A DNA stretch of 64,000 bases from Acidipropionibacterium timonense (GTDB lineage: Bacteria; Actinomycetota; Actinomycetes; Propionibacteriales; Propionibacteriaceae). A model generated the notes under the pieces. It saw only the letters and a list, made by a program, of their open reading frames with translations. It was not told where the DNA came from and searched no databases. Shown piece by piece: positions 18,371-28,151 of the stretch (position 1 is the stretch's first letter; each line of letters begins with the position of its first letter). The DNA is taken from NCBI RefSeq assembly GCF_900605005.1, contig NZ_LR027558.1:1114610-1178609 (forward strand). Direction: 5' to 3'. The position numbers were made by a program, and so were the translations under genes.

Positions 18371-18428
18371 CTTGACTCCCTTGCCCTCGCGACTGGTTCC
18401 CAGTGATGGGGACCAGAGTGAAAGGGGT

Positions 18429-18513
18429 GGGGCCAGTTCAGACCGTCAACACCCCGGCAAGTCGCACGCGGGGCCAGATCAGGCCGTCACAACGGGGCCA
18501 GACCAAGCTGTCA
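18429..18513. repeat. Transposase-binding repeats at the left IS end
   Basis: Three copies of a 20-mer lie on this end: GGGGCCAGTTCAGACCGTCA (18429-18448), GGGGCCAGATCAGGCCGTCA (18470-18489) and GGGGCCAGACCAAGCTGTCA (18494-18513). The two outermost are 24 bases apart, the same as at the right end. Confidence 0.88.
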
Positions 18514-20208
18514 CAACCAGTAGCCGGTGTAGGTGCGCGAGAGGAAGTACATGGGGTTGTACATCGCCATGCGCTCGGTGACCGTCTTGCCGACCGAGTC
18601 GGTCTTCGCCAGATCACTGGAGTACTGGTTGGCGCCGTAGGACGCCTTCCACGCGGTGAGCTTGGCGTAGCTGGCCTGGTTGGCGCGGATGACCGCGGCC
18701 GAGGGTGCCGAGAAGTGCAGGGACGTGGTGCCCAGACCCATGACGAGGTTCTCGGTCTGGCCCCGGGAGACGCCGTCGAAGGCGCCGACATCCTTGGACG
18801 CGGCCTTCTGGCTGGCGACGAACCCCGCGAGGTTCTTCACGGTGGCCTTCTTCGTCGTCGCGTCGTAGGTGACCCAGGTGGACGACTCGTTGAGATGGGC
18901 GATGTAGGCGTCGAGGGTCTGGTACGTCGTCGACGAGGTACTCGTCGACCCGCCCGGGGCGCCCGACATGCCGGCCGGAGGCGTCCCGGAGCCCGAGCCG
19001 GCGGTCGGTGCGCCGGACGGGGCAGATCCCGACGCGGCCCCGGAGGGGGCTCCCTGACCGCTCTGGGGTGCGCCACCCGACGTCCCGCCGACCCCTCCCA
19101 TCCCCGTCTGCTGGGAGGTGTTCGGGGTGTAGGGGAAGGTCGTGCGGGCGAGGAACTCGTTGAGGGAGTCCTCGACGACCTGGACGAGGTGGTCGTAGTA
19201 CGTGCCGGACAGGTAGGTTCCCGAGGAGGACTTCTCGAGGACGAGCTTGGTGCCCGAACTGTCCTTGAGCCCGAGTCGGTTCTGATAGCTGGCGAAGGCC
19301 TCGGCGAGGTTCGTCGAGTAGGGCTTGGTCCAGGTTCCGGCGGCGCGGGTCCCGGTGGACGCGAACTGGCCCATGTTCCACTCGTAGGCGGCGTTGGCCC
19401 AGTCGAGGGTCGTGATGGGGCACCAGCACATGGCCCCGGCCACGGCGTCGCTGAGCTTGCGGCCCTTGGCGTCGGTCGTCGCCGCGCCGAGGGCGGTGAG
19501 GTAGGGGGTGAAGAGTGCGCTGTCGCCCGAGGCGCCCATGATGGCCGACTGGGCGCCGCCGCCGCTGTGGCCGAAGACGAAGACCGATGCCGTGTCGCCG
19601 GGGATGGCGGCGTCGTTGAACCGCAGGTAGCGCACCGCACTCTTGAGGTCGACGACTCCCCACGGGGCGTTGCCGGTGTAGCTCGAGGACTGGCTGTCCT
19701 TGCCGCGCAACCCCGCCAGGACGTAGACGAAGCCGGCCTTGAGGAAGCTCGACACGTCGCTGTACGAGTAGCTCGTGGCGGGTCGTTGGGCGGCGTACCC
19801 GGGGGTGTTCACGGGCATGACGATGGGCGCGGTGGACGAGGTGAAGCCACCGACCTTGCCCGAGGTGTTCTCCTTGACGGTGTAGCTGCCGTCGGTGTTC
19901 CTCGTGCCGCTGAGGTAGGCGCCCGGCACGTAGATGGCCAGTTGCTCGTAGTCCGTCGACTGGGGCTTGGCGACGTACGACAGGCCGAGCTGGTAGTAGA
20001 CGTCGTTGGTCGAGTCGTACTTCCAGGCCGAGCTGTCGAGAGCCAGGGACGAGGAGGCCGTCGACGCCGTCGCTGCCGTGGACGCACTCGCCGAGGCCGA
20101 GGCGGTCGCCGAGGCCGTCGATGAGTCGTCGCAACCGGCGAGGGCCATGGCCCCGACGATACCGAGCAGCCCGCTGCCTTGGAGCATCACGCGGCGTGAG
20201 ATGGTCAT
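18511..20208 (-). pseudogene. 5' part of a secreted tannase/feruloyl-esterase-like lipoprotein, truncated by an IS21 element
   Basis: The start MTISRRVMLQGSG has a twin-arginine-like motif and the lipobox LAGC (Cys26), so the product would be an exported lipoprotein. A Ser/Thr/Ala linker leads into an alpha/beta hydrolase with the nucleophile elbow GHSGGGAQ (Ser215). Residues near 395-445 are a Gly/Ser/Pro/Ala-rich insert. The sequence resembles subtype-B tannase/feruloyl esterase proteins. Native coding stops at TYTGY (18520); the last Trp, Leu and stop codon are read from the IS end. The remaining 71 residues, with the likely catalytic His, are at 14384-14596. Removing the element and one GTAGCC restores one 634-codon frame. 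AAAGGA precedes the ATG. Confidence 0.9.
18520..18525. repeat. Target-site duplication, copy 2 (GTAGCC)
   Basis: Identical to 14597-14602. In the esterase frame it encodes a Gly-Tyr pair, so the duplication is in phase. Confidence 0.9.
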
Positions 20209-20377
20209 CAGGGAGGTCCTTTCCCTCGTCGATCGGTACGTCCTCGACGCTAGGAGTGTCGACTGTGTGATGGCTGTGGGATGGATGGGTCGCGGCGGTG
20301 AGCCGGCTCGAGGACGGGTGCGGACGCGGCGGGCCGACCGTGGACCTGCCGGGGTGGGCTTCGTACACTCGGTCACC

Positions 20378-21619
20378 GTGAGCCGACCGATCCCGCAGCC
20401 CGTGAGCCATCGCGGCACCGGTGGTGCCACCATGCGGATGGTCGTCGCCGGGCAGCACGTCCTCTTCCTCCTCCTGCTCGGCTACGCGCTCGTCGCCGGG
20501 GTCCGTGACGGCGTCCACCCGGTCGCGGTCGGCGTCGTCGGGACGCTCGATCTCTGCTGGTACCTCTTCGGAATTGTCCTGGCCCGCTCCTCGCGGTCGG
20601 CGCGCAGCGGCTGGTGGTGGTTCCTCGGGTTGGCCATCGGCTGGGCGGTCCTGCTGTGGCTCACCTCCCAGGCGTCATGGATGGTCATCCCCATGGTCTT
20701 CCTGGCCCTGCACACGCTGCCCGATGTCGTCGCCAGGATCGTCGTCGGCGTGCTCACGGTCGTCGTCGTCGTGAGCATGGGCGCGTCGCGGGCCACGCCG
20801 TGGCGAGCTCTCGGCCCTGCCCTGGGCATCGTCATCAGCGTCGCCGCGGCCGTCCTCTACCAGCAGGTCGCCGCCGACAACGTCGAACGGGCGCGGCTCA
20901 TCGACGAGCTCGTGGCGACCCAGGACGACCTCATCGCGGCGCAGGGGGAGCTGGCGGCCTCACAGCGCCGGGCCGGGATGCTCGCGGAGCGGTCACGACT
21001 GGCCCGGGACATCCACGACACGCTCGCACAGAGTTTCTCGGCCATCACCCTGCTGGCGCGTGGCGGCCTCCAGCGCGCGGATGGCGACGAGCGGGAGCTG
21101 CTCGAACAGATCGAGCGGACGAGCAGTGCGGGGCTCCAGGACGCCCGACGAGTGGTCCACGCGCTGAGCCCCGCCGAACTCGACGGCACCCCGCTGTCGG
21201 CGGCGCTGCGTCGTCAGGTGGATCGGCTGGCCGAACAGACCTCCATCGACGCCGGCTTCGAGCTCGTCGGGGAACCCACTGCCCTGCCGACCGCCTGGGA
21301 CGTCGCCCTGCTGCGCTTCACCCAGGGCGCGCTCTCCAACGTTCGCATCCACTCGCACGCCACCCGGGCCCGGGTGACGCTGTCCTACGAACCCGACCAG
21401 GTGCGGGTCGACGTCGTCGACGACGGGACGGGGATGGAGCCCGCACGCCCCTCCCCCGTCGGCCGCTCCGGGTTCGGGCTGGCGGCGATGCGGCAGCGCC
21501 TGGCGGAGGTCGGTGGCCGGGTCGAGATCGAGTCGACGCCCGGGGCCGGGACCGCCGTGGTCGCCATCATCGGGCTCGAGGCCGCCGATGCCGCCGGGAC
21601 CGCCGAGGAGGAGTCGTGA
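20378..21619 (+). CDS. NarL-type two-component sensor histidine kinase
   Basis: This kinase of about 413 residues has five to six N-terminal membrane segments (to about residue 165). A short coiled coil (VATQDDLIAAQGELAASQRR) leads into a HisKA_3 domain with ARDIHDTLAQSFSAI (His213), then an HATPase_c domain with a DDGTGMEP loop and GFGLAAMRQRLAEVGG. The GTG at 20378 follows TACACT (20363-20368), a good -10 placed for a leaderless start. ATG at 20432 is the alternative. The regulator gene overlaps its stop (GTGA). It diverges from the interrupted esterase gene, so esterase regulation is a possibility. Confidence 0.9.
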   Translation: MSRPIPQPVSHRGTGGATMRMVVAGQHVLFLLLLGYALVAGVRDGVHPVAVGVVGTLDLCWYLFGIVLARSSRSARSGWWWFLGLAIGWAVLLWLTSQASWMVIPMVFLALHTLPDVVARIVVGVLTVVVVVSMGASRATPWRALGPALGIVISVAAAVLYQQVAADNVERARLIDELVATQDDLIAAQGELAASQRRAGMLAERSRLARDIHDTLAQSFSAITLLARGGLQRADGDERELLEQIERTSSAGLQDARRVVHALSPAELDGTPLSAALRRQVDRLAEQTSIDAGFELVGEPTALPTAWDVALLRFTQGALSNVRIHSHATRARVTLSYEPDQVRVDVVDDGTGMEPARPSPVGRSGFGLAAMRQRLAEVGGRVEIESTPGAGTAVVAIIGLEAADAAGTAEEES

Positions 21620-22233
21620 GCATTGAGGTCATGGTCGTCGATGACCACCCCATCGTCCGTGCCGGTCTCATCGGTCTGCTCGACGCTGCCCCCGATGTCG
21701 ACGTCGTCGCGGAGGCCGCCAGCGGTGAGGAGGCCTTGGCGACGTGGCCTCTACGCCGTCCCCCCGTCGTCCTCATGGACCTGCGCCTGGGTGAGGGCAT
21801 CGACGGGGTCGAGACGACGTCGCGCCTGCTCGCTGCCGACGGGGCGCCACGAGTGCTCATCCTCACCACCTACGACACCGACGCCGACATCCTGCGGGCC
21901 ATCGAGGCCGGGGCGTCCGGCTACCTGCTCAAGGACGCCCCGCCGGCCCGGATCGTCGCGGCCGTGCACGAGGTCGCCGCGGGACGGACGGTGCTCGCCC
22001 CCGTCGTGGCGCAGCGGCTCGCCGCCCGACGCAGCGGCAACGAACTGTCGGCGCGTGAGATGGAGGTGCTGGCACGGGTCGGTGCCGGCGAGTCTAACCG
22101 TCAGATCGCGACGGCGCTCTTCGTCTCCGAGGCGACGGTCAAGACCCACCTGTCGCACATCTTCACCAAGCTCGACGTCGACTCGCGCACCGCGGCGGTG
22201 GCCCGGGCGCGCGAGCTCGGCATCATCGGGTGA
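21616..22233 (+). CDS. NarL/FixJ-family response regulator
   Basis: This 205-residue regulator has a receiver domain (acidic D9/D10, phosphorylated Asp55 in VVLMDLRLGEG, Lys in YLLKDAPP) and a C-terminal LuxR-type helix-turn-helix (LSAREMEVLARVGAGESNRQIA...ATVKTHLSHIFTKL, about 145-195). The GTG start overlaps the kinase stop, and GAGGAG lies about eight bases before it. It forms one unit with the kinase. Its last 11 bases overlap the convergent membrane-protein gene. Confidence 0.93.
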   Translation: MSIEVMVVDDHPIVRAGLIGLLDAAPDVDVVAEAASGEEALATWPLRRPPVVLMDLRLGEGIDGVETTSRLLAADGAPRVLILTTYDTDADILRAIEAGASGYLLKDAPPARIVAAVHEVAAGRTVLAPVVAQRLAARRSGNELSAREMEVLARVGAGESNRQIATALFVSEATVKTHLSHIFTKLDVDSRTAAVARARELGIIG

Positions 22234-22690
22234 CGGGCTCGAAGAGCTCGAGGAACTGGTCCGCCCGCTGGGAGTCGGCCCCGTGACGCTCCACGAAGGC
22301 CTGCGCGTGGGACCGAGTCGGCCGGATCGTGAGGTAGGTGACGACGGCCACCGCCACCATGCCGGTGACCACCGGCACACGCTCGAGGCGCATCATCGTC
22401 GCGACCATGAAGAGGAGGATTCCGGGAGCCTCCATGAGGGCGAAGGTGCGGAAGAACTCTGCGGCGTAGGCCGCTCGCAGGTCCTGCGGACCCGAGATCG
22501 ACCGGTGGGACGTCGCCGACAGGCGCCCCAGGACCAGGCTGACGACGACGGCACCGACGGCCGCTGCCCAGGAGAGGGTCGCCGTCCCCGTCCGAGGTCG
22601 GATGACGACCCACCCGGCGAAGGCGACAAGGCACAGGCCGAGGCACACGAAGACCGCGATGACACGCAGCGGGGCCATGGGAGAGGTCAT
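22223..22690 (-). CDS. Small membrane protein of unknown function
   Basis: This 155-residue protein has four hydrophobic segments: roughly 8-29, 38-55, a third around 85-100 after a polar loop containing SATSHRSISGPQDLRAAYAAEFFRTF, and a fourth around 108-122. A polar C-terminal tail rich in Arg, Gln and Glu follows. I do not recognise the family. An in-frame ATG at 22678 could be the true start. It converges with the response regulator, with an 11-base overlap. Confidence 0.7.
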   Translation of the reverse strand: MTSPMAPLRVIAVFVCLGLCLVAFAGWVVIRPRTGTATLSWAAAVGAVVVSLVLGRLSATSHRSISGPQDLRAAYAAEFFRTFALMEAPGILLFMVATMMRLERVPVVTGMVAVAVVTYLTIRPTRSHAQAFVERHGADSQRADQFLELFEPVTR

Positions 22691-22800
22691 GGGCGCAGCC
22701 TACCGGCGCGGCGCGTCCTCGACCCAGGAGCGAACCCCGGACACGCGGCCGGCGCCGCCCCGAGGGACGACGCCGACCGTGCTCGAGGTGAGGAGGGGCC

Positions 22801-24204
22801 TCAGATGTTGATCATCTCGCCGCCGATGCCCTCGACGGCGTCCTTGAGCGCCTCGGACAGGGACGGGTGCGGGAAGATGTTGCGAGCCACCTCGTCGGTG
22901 GTGATGTCCCACATCTGGGCCACCGTGAGCGCCGGGATGAGCTCGGACACGTCGTGACCGATGATCGTCGCTCCCAGCAGCTCGTTGTGGCGGGCGTCGG
23001 CGACGACCTTGACGAAACCGGACCCGTCGCCCATGCCCCAGGCCTTGCCGTTGGCCGAGAACGGGAAGTGCGACACCTTGACGTCGTAGCCCTGCTCCTT
23101 GGCCTGGGCCTCCGAGTAGCCGAAGGTGGCGACCTGCGGCTGGCAGTAGGTGACCCGCGGGATCATGGCGTAGTTGATGGGCATCGTCTCGGCCCCGGCG
23201 ATGGTCTCGGCGGCCACGACACCCTGGGCCTCGGCCGTGTGGGCCAGCATGAGCTTGGCCGTGCAGTCGCCGATGGCGTAGATGCCCGGGACGTTGGTGC
23301 GCATGTAGTCGTCGATCTCGATGGCGCCGCGCTCGGTGAGCTTGACGCCGGTCCTCTCCAGCCCGTAGCCCTCGACCCGCGGCGCGAAGCCGACGGCCTG
23401 GAGGACGCGGTCGGCCTCGAGGACCTTGGCGTCGCCGCCCTTGGCGGGCGAGACGGTGACCTTGACCTTGTCGCCGGAGTCGTCGATGGAGTCGACCTTG
23501 GTGCCGGCCATGACCTTGACGCCGAGCTTCTTGTAGGCCTTCGTCAGCTCCTTGGAGACCTCCGGGTCCTCGTTGGGGACCATCCGGTCGAGGTACTCGA
23601 CGATGGTGACCTGGGCTCCGTAGTTGGCCAGGACGTAGGCGAACTCGGTGCCGATGGCGCCCGAGCCGGCGATGATGATCGAGCCGGGAACCTCGTCGGA
23701 GAGGATCTGCTCCTTGTAGGTGACGACGCGGTCGGAGAGGGTCGTGCCCGGGAGGGTCTTGACGGTCGACCCGGCGGCGATGATGCAGTTGTCGAAGGTG
23801 ACCTCGTCGACGACCCCGCCCTGCTCGTCCTTGACGACGAGGGCCTTGGGCCCGGTGAACTCGCCCCAGCCGTTGAACTCGGTGATCCTGTTCTTCTTCA
23901 TGAGGTAGTGGACGCCCTTGACCATCCGCTCGGACACCTCGCGGGAGCGGCTGAAGGCCTTGCCGAAGTCGACCGTGATGTCGCCGGAGATGCCGAAGGT
24001 GCCGGCCTCCCTGGTGACGATGTGCGCCAGTTCAGCGTTGCGCAGAAGCGACTTCGTCGGGATGCAGCCGACGTTGAGGCACACCCCGCCCCAGTACTCC
24101 TTCTCGATGATGGCGGTCTTCTTGCCAAGCTGTGCGGCGCGGATGGCGGCAACGTAGCCACCGGGGCCCGCTCCGAGGACGACGACGTCAAAGTGAGAGC
24201 TCAT
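22801..24204 (-). CDS. lpdA: Dihydrolipoyl dehydrogenase
   Basis: This 467-residue FAD enzyme is the E3 component that reoxidises dihydrolipoamide with NAD+ in the 2-oxo-acid dehydrogenase complexes. The N-terminal FAD site is [21 protein letters not shown]. The redox disulfide is Cys42/Cys47 in [17 protein letters not shown]. The NAD site is [21 protein letters not shown]. The C-terminal interface domain carries the His-Glu region near [11 protein letters not shown]. The frame extends far upstream, but MSSHFDVVV is the family start. It is divergent from the HTH-MurA gene. Confidence 0.95.
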   Translation of the reverse strand: MSSHFDVVVLGAGPGGYVAAIRAAQLGKKTAIIEKEYWGGVCLNVGCIPTKSLLRNAELAHIVTREAGTFGISGDITVDFGKAFSRSREVSERMVKGVHYLMKKNRITEFNGWGEFTGPKALVVKDEQGGVVDEVTFDNCIIAAGSTVKTLPGTTLSDRVVTYKEQILSDEVPGSIIIAGSGAIGTEFAYVLANYGAQVTIVEYLDRMVPNEDPEVSKELTKAYKKLGVKVMAGTKVDSIDDSGDKVKVTVSPAKGGDAKVLEADRVLQAVGFAPRVEGYGLERTGVKLTERGAIEIDDYMRTNVPGIYAIGDCTAKLMLAHTAEAQGVVAAETIAGAETMPINYAMIPRVTYCQPQVATFGYSEAQAKEQGYDVKVSHFPFSANGKAWGMGDGSGFVKVVADARHNELLGATIIGHDVSELIPALTVAQMWDITTDEVARNIFPHPSLSEALKDAVEGIGGEMINI

Positions 24205-24340
24205 GACCCCCACTCTAATGTGAACTGCGCCACTGGTGCGACGCCGTCTGACGCCCCGCGACACGACCGCCGGAACCGGCCCTTCCGATCTCTCATGTGA
24301 TATATCCTTGGCGTCACGTTTCATGGAAGGACCATCCGTC

Positions 24341-25873
24341 GTGGACAACGTCAGCGTCAGCCCTGCCTCCGTCGGCCGCCTCATCCGGGACGCCCGCAAA
24401 CAGCGCGGCCTCACCCAGAACCAGCTGGCGGAGCTGCTCAACACCTCGCAGAGCGCGGTGCACCGGATCGAGGTCGGCAACCAGAACCTCTCCCTCGAGT
24501 ACATCAACCGGATCGCCGACGCCCTGGAGTCCCCGCTCATCACCACCGGCGGGTCAGGTCCGATGAACTACGTCATCGAGGGAGGACGCCCGCTGTCGGG
24601 CTCGATCGAGGTGCGCTCCTCGAAGAACGCCGCCGTCGCCCTGCTGTGTGCCAGCCTCATCAACCGCGGACACACGGTGCTGCGTGGCCTGGCCCACATC
24701 GAGGAGGTCAACCGGATCCTCGAGGTGCTGCGGTCGATCGGCGTCACCGCCGAGTGGTCGCAGGACGGTCAGGATCTCACCCTCACCCGGCCCGACGAGC
24801 TCGACCTCGACGCCATGGACGTCACCGCGGCGCGCCGCACCCGCAGCGTCATCATGTTCCTCGGACCGCTGCAGCACTTCTACAACGACTTCAAGCTGCC
24901 CTACGCCGGCGGCTGCAACCTCGGTGCCCGCACCGTCGAGCCGCACCTGCAGGTGCTGCGCGCCTTCGGGCTCGACGTCGTCGCCACCGAGGGGTTCTAC
25001 AACTGCCACGTCACCGAGCGGGTCGACGAGGAGCGCCACATCGTCCTCACCGAGCGGGGCGACACCGTCACCGAGAACGCCCTGCTGGCGGCCGCCCAGA
25101 CCCCGGGCCTCACCGTCGTGCGCAACGCCAGCCCGAACTACATGGTCCAGGACCTGTGCGTCTTCCTCACCAAGCTCGGGGTGCAGATCGACGGCATCGG
25201 CACGACGACCCTGCGCATCCGTGGGGTGAGCGACATCAACACCGACGTCGAGTACTCCCCCTCCGAGGACCCCATCGAGGCCATGAGCCTCATGACGGCG
25301 GCCATCGCCACCCACTCGGAGATGACGATCCGGCGCTGCCCCGTCGAGTTCCTCGAGATCGAGCTGGCCATCCTCGCCGAGATGGGACTCAGGTTCTCGA
25401 TGTCGAAGGAGTACCCGTCCAACAACGGGTTCACCCGCCTCGTCGACATCACCGTCGAGCCGAGTCATCTCGTGGCCGTGGCCGACAAGATCCACCCCAT
25501 GCCCTTCCCCGGCCTCAACATCGACAACCTCCCGTTCTTCGCGGTCATCGCCGCCGAGGCCGAGGGGCAGACCCTCATCCACGACTGGGTGTACGAGAAC
25601 CGGGCGATCCACCTCGTCGATCTCGGCAAGCTCGGCGCCAACGTCCAGCTGCTCGACCCGCACCGGCTCATCGTCCGGGGCCCGACGCGCTGGCGCGGTC
25701 GCGAGCTCATCTGCCCGCCCGCCCTGCGGCCGGCCGTGTGCCTGCTGCTGGCGGCCCTGGGCGCCAGCGGTGAGACGACCCTGCGCGACGTCTACATGAT
25801 CAACCGCGGCTACGAGGACCTGCCGACGCGGCTCAACAAGCTGGGCGCCTCGATCACCGTCTTCAACGGCTGA
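24341..25873 (+). CDS. XRE-type HTH domain fused to MurA-like enolpyruvyl transferase
   Basis: Residues 10-66 form a helix-turn-helix of the Cro/CI (XRE) type ([20 protein letters not shown]). Residues 75-510 are homologous to UDP-GlcNAc enolpyruvyl transferase (MurA). The catalytic Lys-Asn of the SSKNAA motif is at 95-96, and the Cys of the PEP-binding loop GGCNLGAR is at 192. A DN pair in FPGLNIDN could stand in for the catalytic Asp of the C-terminal loop, after a three-residue insertion. The GTG at 24341 has GGAAGGA nine bases upstream, while ATG at 24323 overlaps that site. It may be enzyme, regulator or both; a second MurA elsewhere would be expected. Confidence 0.88.
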   Translation: MDNVSVSPASVGRLIRDARKQRGLTQNQLAELLNTSQSAVHRIEVGNQNLSLEYINRIADALESPLITTGGSGPMNYVIEGGRPLSGSIEVRSSKNAAVALLCASLINRGHTVLRGLAHIEEVNRILEVLRSIGVTAEWSQDGQDLTLTRPDELDLDAMDVTAARRTRSVIMFLGPLQHFYNDFKLPYAGGCNLGARTVEPHLQVLRAFGLDVVATEGFYNCHVTERVDEERHIVLTERGDTVTENALLAAAQTPGLTVVRNASPNYMVQDLCVFLTKLGVQIDGIGTTTLRIRGVSDINTDVEYSPSEDPIEAMSLMTAAIATHSEMTIRRCPVEFLEIELAILAEMGLRFSMSKEYPSNNGFTRLVDITVEPSHLVAVADKIHPMPFPGLNIDNLPFFAVIAAEAEGQTLIHDWVYENRAIHLVDLGKLGANVQLLDPHRLIVRGPTRWRGRELICPPALRPAVCLLLAALGASGETTLRDVYMINRGYEDLPTRLNKLGASITVFNG

Positions 25874-25883
25874 GGGGCTGCGC

Positions 25884-26738
25884 TCACCGGTCGAGCCACT
25901 GCGTCCTCGCCGGGGCCGGGTCGACGAGGTGGTCCTGGTGCCTCACCACGGCCAGCTCGCGGGCCCCGTCACGAGCGGTGGAGTCGAGGACGAGGTGGGT
26001 GGCGCCGGCGGCCAGCGCCGTCGCGTCGGGCAGCTCGTCGCCGGCCAGGAGCCGCGCCGTGAGCACGGCGGCGAAGAGGTCACCGGCACCGCTGAACTGC
26101 CCGGGGACCAGCGGCGTCCACGAGTGCCAGGCCCGGCCCGCCCCGACGCCGACGAGATGGGCCCGGTCGGCGGCCAGATCCGGGGTCTGCACCGAGGTGA
26201 CGACGACCCCCGTCCGACCGGACGGGGCCATCAGGCGGCGAGCCGACTCGACGACCTGCGGGAGGGAACGCGGGCGAGTCCCGGTGAGCACCCCGAGCTC
26301 GAAGAGATTGGGGGTGAGGACGTCAGCCCGAGGGACGAGCCGCTCGGCCAGGGCACCGGCGACGGCGTCCGGGACGTACTGCCCCGGTCCGACGTCACCG
26401 AGGACCGGGTCGCACAGGAAGGTCGCTGCCGGATGCAGGGCCTTGACCCGGTCGACGAGGTCGACGGCCACCGGGACGGCGGCCGGGGTGAGGTAGCCGG
26501 TGAGCACGGCGTCGACCTCGTCGAGGAAACCGTTGGCTGACAGGGCCTCGACCATGGACCGCAGCGACGACCCGTCGACCGGCACCGACCCCACCTTCGG
26601 GTGTCCGTTGTGGTTGCTCAGCACGGCCGACGGCAGGGCGACGACCTCGAACCCGAGCCGTTGCAGGGCGAAGACGGCGACGCCGTTGCCGACGTGGCCG
26701 GCACAGACCTGGCTCTGCAGGGACACGACGGTGGTCAT
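25884..26738 (-). CDS. pdxY: Pyridoxal/pyridoxamine kinase
   Basis: This 284-residue PfkB-superfamily kinase phosphorylates pyridoxal, feeding the B6 salvage route. Family features are the start VVSLQSQVCAGHVGNGVAVFALQRLGFEVVAL, substrate residues in VLSNHNGHP, the VLTGYL strand, FLCDPVLGD and the ATP/anion-hole motif GQFSGAGDLFAA with the catalytic Asp. The chosen start MTTVVSLQS follows AGGGGCC. Convergent with the HTH-MurA gene, 10 bases apart. Confidence 0.9.
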   Translation of the reverse strand: MTTVVSLQSQVCAGHVGNGVAVFALQRLGFEVVALPSAVLSNHNGHPKVGSVPVDGSSLRSMVEALSANGFLDEVDAVLTGYLTPAAVPVAVDLVDRVKALHPAATFLCDPVLGDVGPGQYVPDAVAGALAERLVPRADVLTPNLFELGVLTGTRPRSLPQVVESARRLMAPSGRTGVVVTSVQTPDLAADRAHLVGVGAGRAWHSWTPLVPGQFSGAGDLFAAVLTARLLAGDELPDATALAAGATHLVLDSTARDGARELAVVRHQDHLVDPAPARTQWLDR

Positions 26739-26886
26739 GGCCCCTGATCCTGCCACGGGCTCACCGCGCTGGTGCGCCGGCACGGCGGGCCAGGACTCAC
26801 GACGACACAGGCTCACGACGACACGGGCTCACGACTCCACCGGGCTGCGCCGCAGCTGTCGCGAGGTCCCCTCGGCACGCGCGACA

Positions 26887-27681
26887 ATGGTGGGCGTGCG
26901 TGCCGACGAGTTCCCCTACTTCCGGGGTGGTTTCATTCCCCTCGCCCACCGCGGCGGGTCGCACCTGCCGGGCAATGAGGGCCGCGAGAACACCCTGGCG
27001 GCCTTCGGGAACGCCGTCGCCCTGGGCTACGACCACATCGAGACCGACGTCCACGCCACCCGCGACGGCCACCTCGTCGCCTTCCACGACGACCGGCTCG
27101 AGCGGGTGAGCGACGGCCGGGGGCTCGTCGCCGATCTCACGCTGGCCCAGATCCGCCGGGCCAGCGTCGGCGGCGAGCGGGTGCCGACCCTCGACGAGGT
27201 GCTCGACGCCTTCCCCGAGGTCTTCGTCAACATCGACATCAAGGCGCCCGGCGCCGTCGCGCCCCTCGTCGAGGCCCTGGCCAGGCACCGTGCGTGGGAC
27301 AGGGTGTGTGTCGGGTCGTTCAGCTCCCGGCGGCTGGCCCGGTTCCGCCGATCGGTGGGCCGTCCGGTGGCGACGGCCGTCGGGCCCGTCGGGGTCGGGT
27401 GGTCGACGCTCACCCGGGTCGGCGCGCGGGTCCTCGCGCCCCTGGGGGCCGCCTTCCAGATCCCCCACCGGGCGCGGGTCGGCGGCCGCGACATCGACCT
27501 CGTGACCAGGCCCTTCATTGAGGCGGCGCACGCCGCGGGCCGCGTCGTCCACGTGTGGACCATCGACGACCCGGCGCAGATGCACGAGCTCATCGAGCTC
27601 GGCGTCGACGGGATCGTCACCGACCGGCCGGACCTCCTCCTCGAGGTCATGGCCGAGCGCGGGATGTCCGTGGGCGGGTGA
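26887..27681 (+). CDS. Glycerophosphodiester phosphodiesterase
   Basis: This protein of about 264 residues has the GDPD TIM-barrel signature: LAHRGGSHLPGNEGRENTLAAF, with the catalytic His-Arg, then HIETDVHATRDGHLVAFHDD, with the metal-binding Glu/Asp and second His. The C-terminal IVTDRPDLLLEVM strand is also typical. No signal peptide is present, so it should act in the cytoplasm, releasing glycerol-3-phosphate from deacylated phospholipids. GTG codons at 26890 and 26896 are alternative starts. The GACAAT just upstream could serve as -10 for a leaderless transcript from 26896. Confidence 0.9.
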   Translation: MVGVRADEFPYFRGGFIPLAHRGGSHLPGNEGRENTLAAFGNAVALGYDHIETDVHATRDGHLVAFHDDRLERVSDGRGLVADLTLAQIRRASVGGERVPTLDEVLDAFPEVFVNIDIKAPGAVAPLVEALARHRAWDRVCVGSFSSRRLARFRRSVGRPVATAVGPVGVGWSTLTRVGARVLAPLGAAFQIPHRARVGGRDIDLVTRPFIEAAHAAGRVVHVWTIDDPAQMHELIELGVDGIVTDRPDLLLEVMAERGMSVGG

Positions 27682-27780
27682 CCTCGCGAGTGCCGGCAAT
27701 CCTCCCCCCGGATTGGTCGGGCCTGCCATGATGGACGCGAGAGGTCGCCTCTCCGGCGTCCAGAGCGGAAGGAGGAAGTC

Positions 27781-28113
27781 ATGGCGGATCGAGCACTGCG
27801 CGGCATGGGCCTGGGCTCCAAGAGCTTCGAGGACGAGGAAGGCGTCGAGATGGCCGAGCGCCAGGAGGTCGGCTTCGACTGCCCCAACGGCCACCACTTC
27901 GACATCACCTTCGCCCTGGAGGCGGACCTGCCGAGCCTGTGGGAGTGCCCGCGGTGCGGAGCCGAGGCCACCCGCAGCGACGGCACCGACCCGGAGCGCA
28001 AGAAGGAGAAGCCCCAGCGCACCCACTGGGACATGCTCACCGAGCGTCGCAGCATCCCCGAACTCGAGGAGCTGCTCGCCGAACGACTCGACGAGATCCG
28101 CAAGGGCGACTGA
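27781..28113 (+). CDS. rbpA: RNA polymerase-binding protein RbpA
   Basis: This 110-residue protein is the actinobacterial RbpA, which binds RNA polymerase with the principal sigma factor and stabilises the open complex. The N-terminal tail ends in GLGSKSFEDEEG. The zinc-ribbon-like core shows Cys/His at DCPNGHHF and ECPRCGAEA. The sigma-interaction helix is TERRSIPELEELLAERLDEIR. GGAAGGAGGAAG gives a very strong ribosome site, fitting high expression. RbpA places the organism in the Actinomycetota. Confidence 0.96.
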   Translation: MADRALRGMGLGSKSFEDEEGVEMAERQEVGFDCPNGHHFDITFALEADLPSLWECPRCGAEATRSDGTDPERKKEKPQRTHWDMLTERRSIPELEELLAERLDEIRKGD

Positions 28114-28151
28114 GGACGCTCCGCCCCTCGAGCTGGCGCACGGCGCCGAGG

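Larger units (their letters stand above)
14603..18519 (-). mobile_element. IS21-family insertion element with two passenger genes (3917 bp)
   Basis: The element begins TGGCTATGTCAAC at 14603 and ends, on the complementary strand, TGGTTGTGACAGC at 18519. These are the TG...CA ends typical of IS21. The two ends match over about 50 bases and contain repeated 20-bp transposase-site motifs. A 6-bp GTAGCC duplication flanks it. istA and istB occupy 15876-18370. Between istB and the right end lie two acetyltransferase genes and about 225 bases of hairpin-bearing sequence, making it well over a kilobase longer than ordinary IS21 elements. It disrupts a secreted esterase gene. Confidence 0.92.

Noticed and set aside
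26795..26840. Short tandem repeat of GGCTCACGACGACAC upstream of the phosphodiesterase gene
   Set aside because: Only two to three partly matching units occur, with no link to a known element; probably local slippage.
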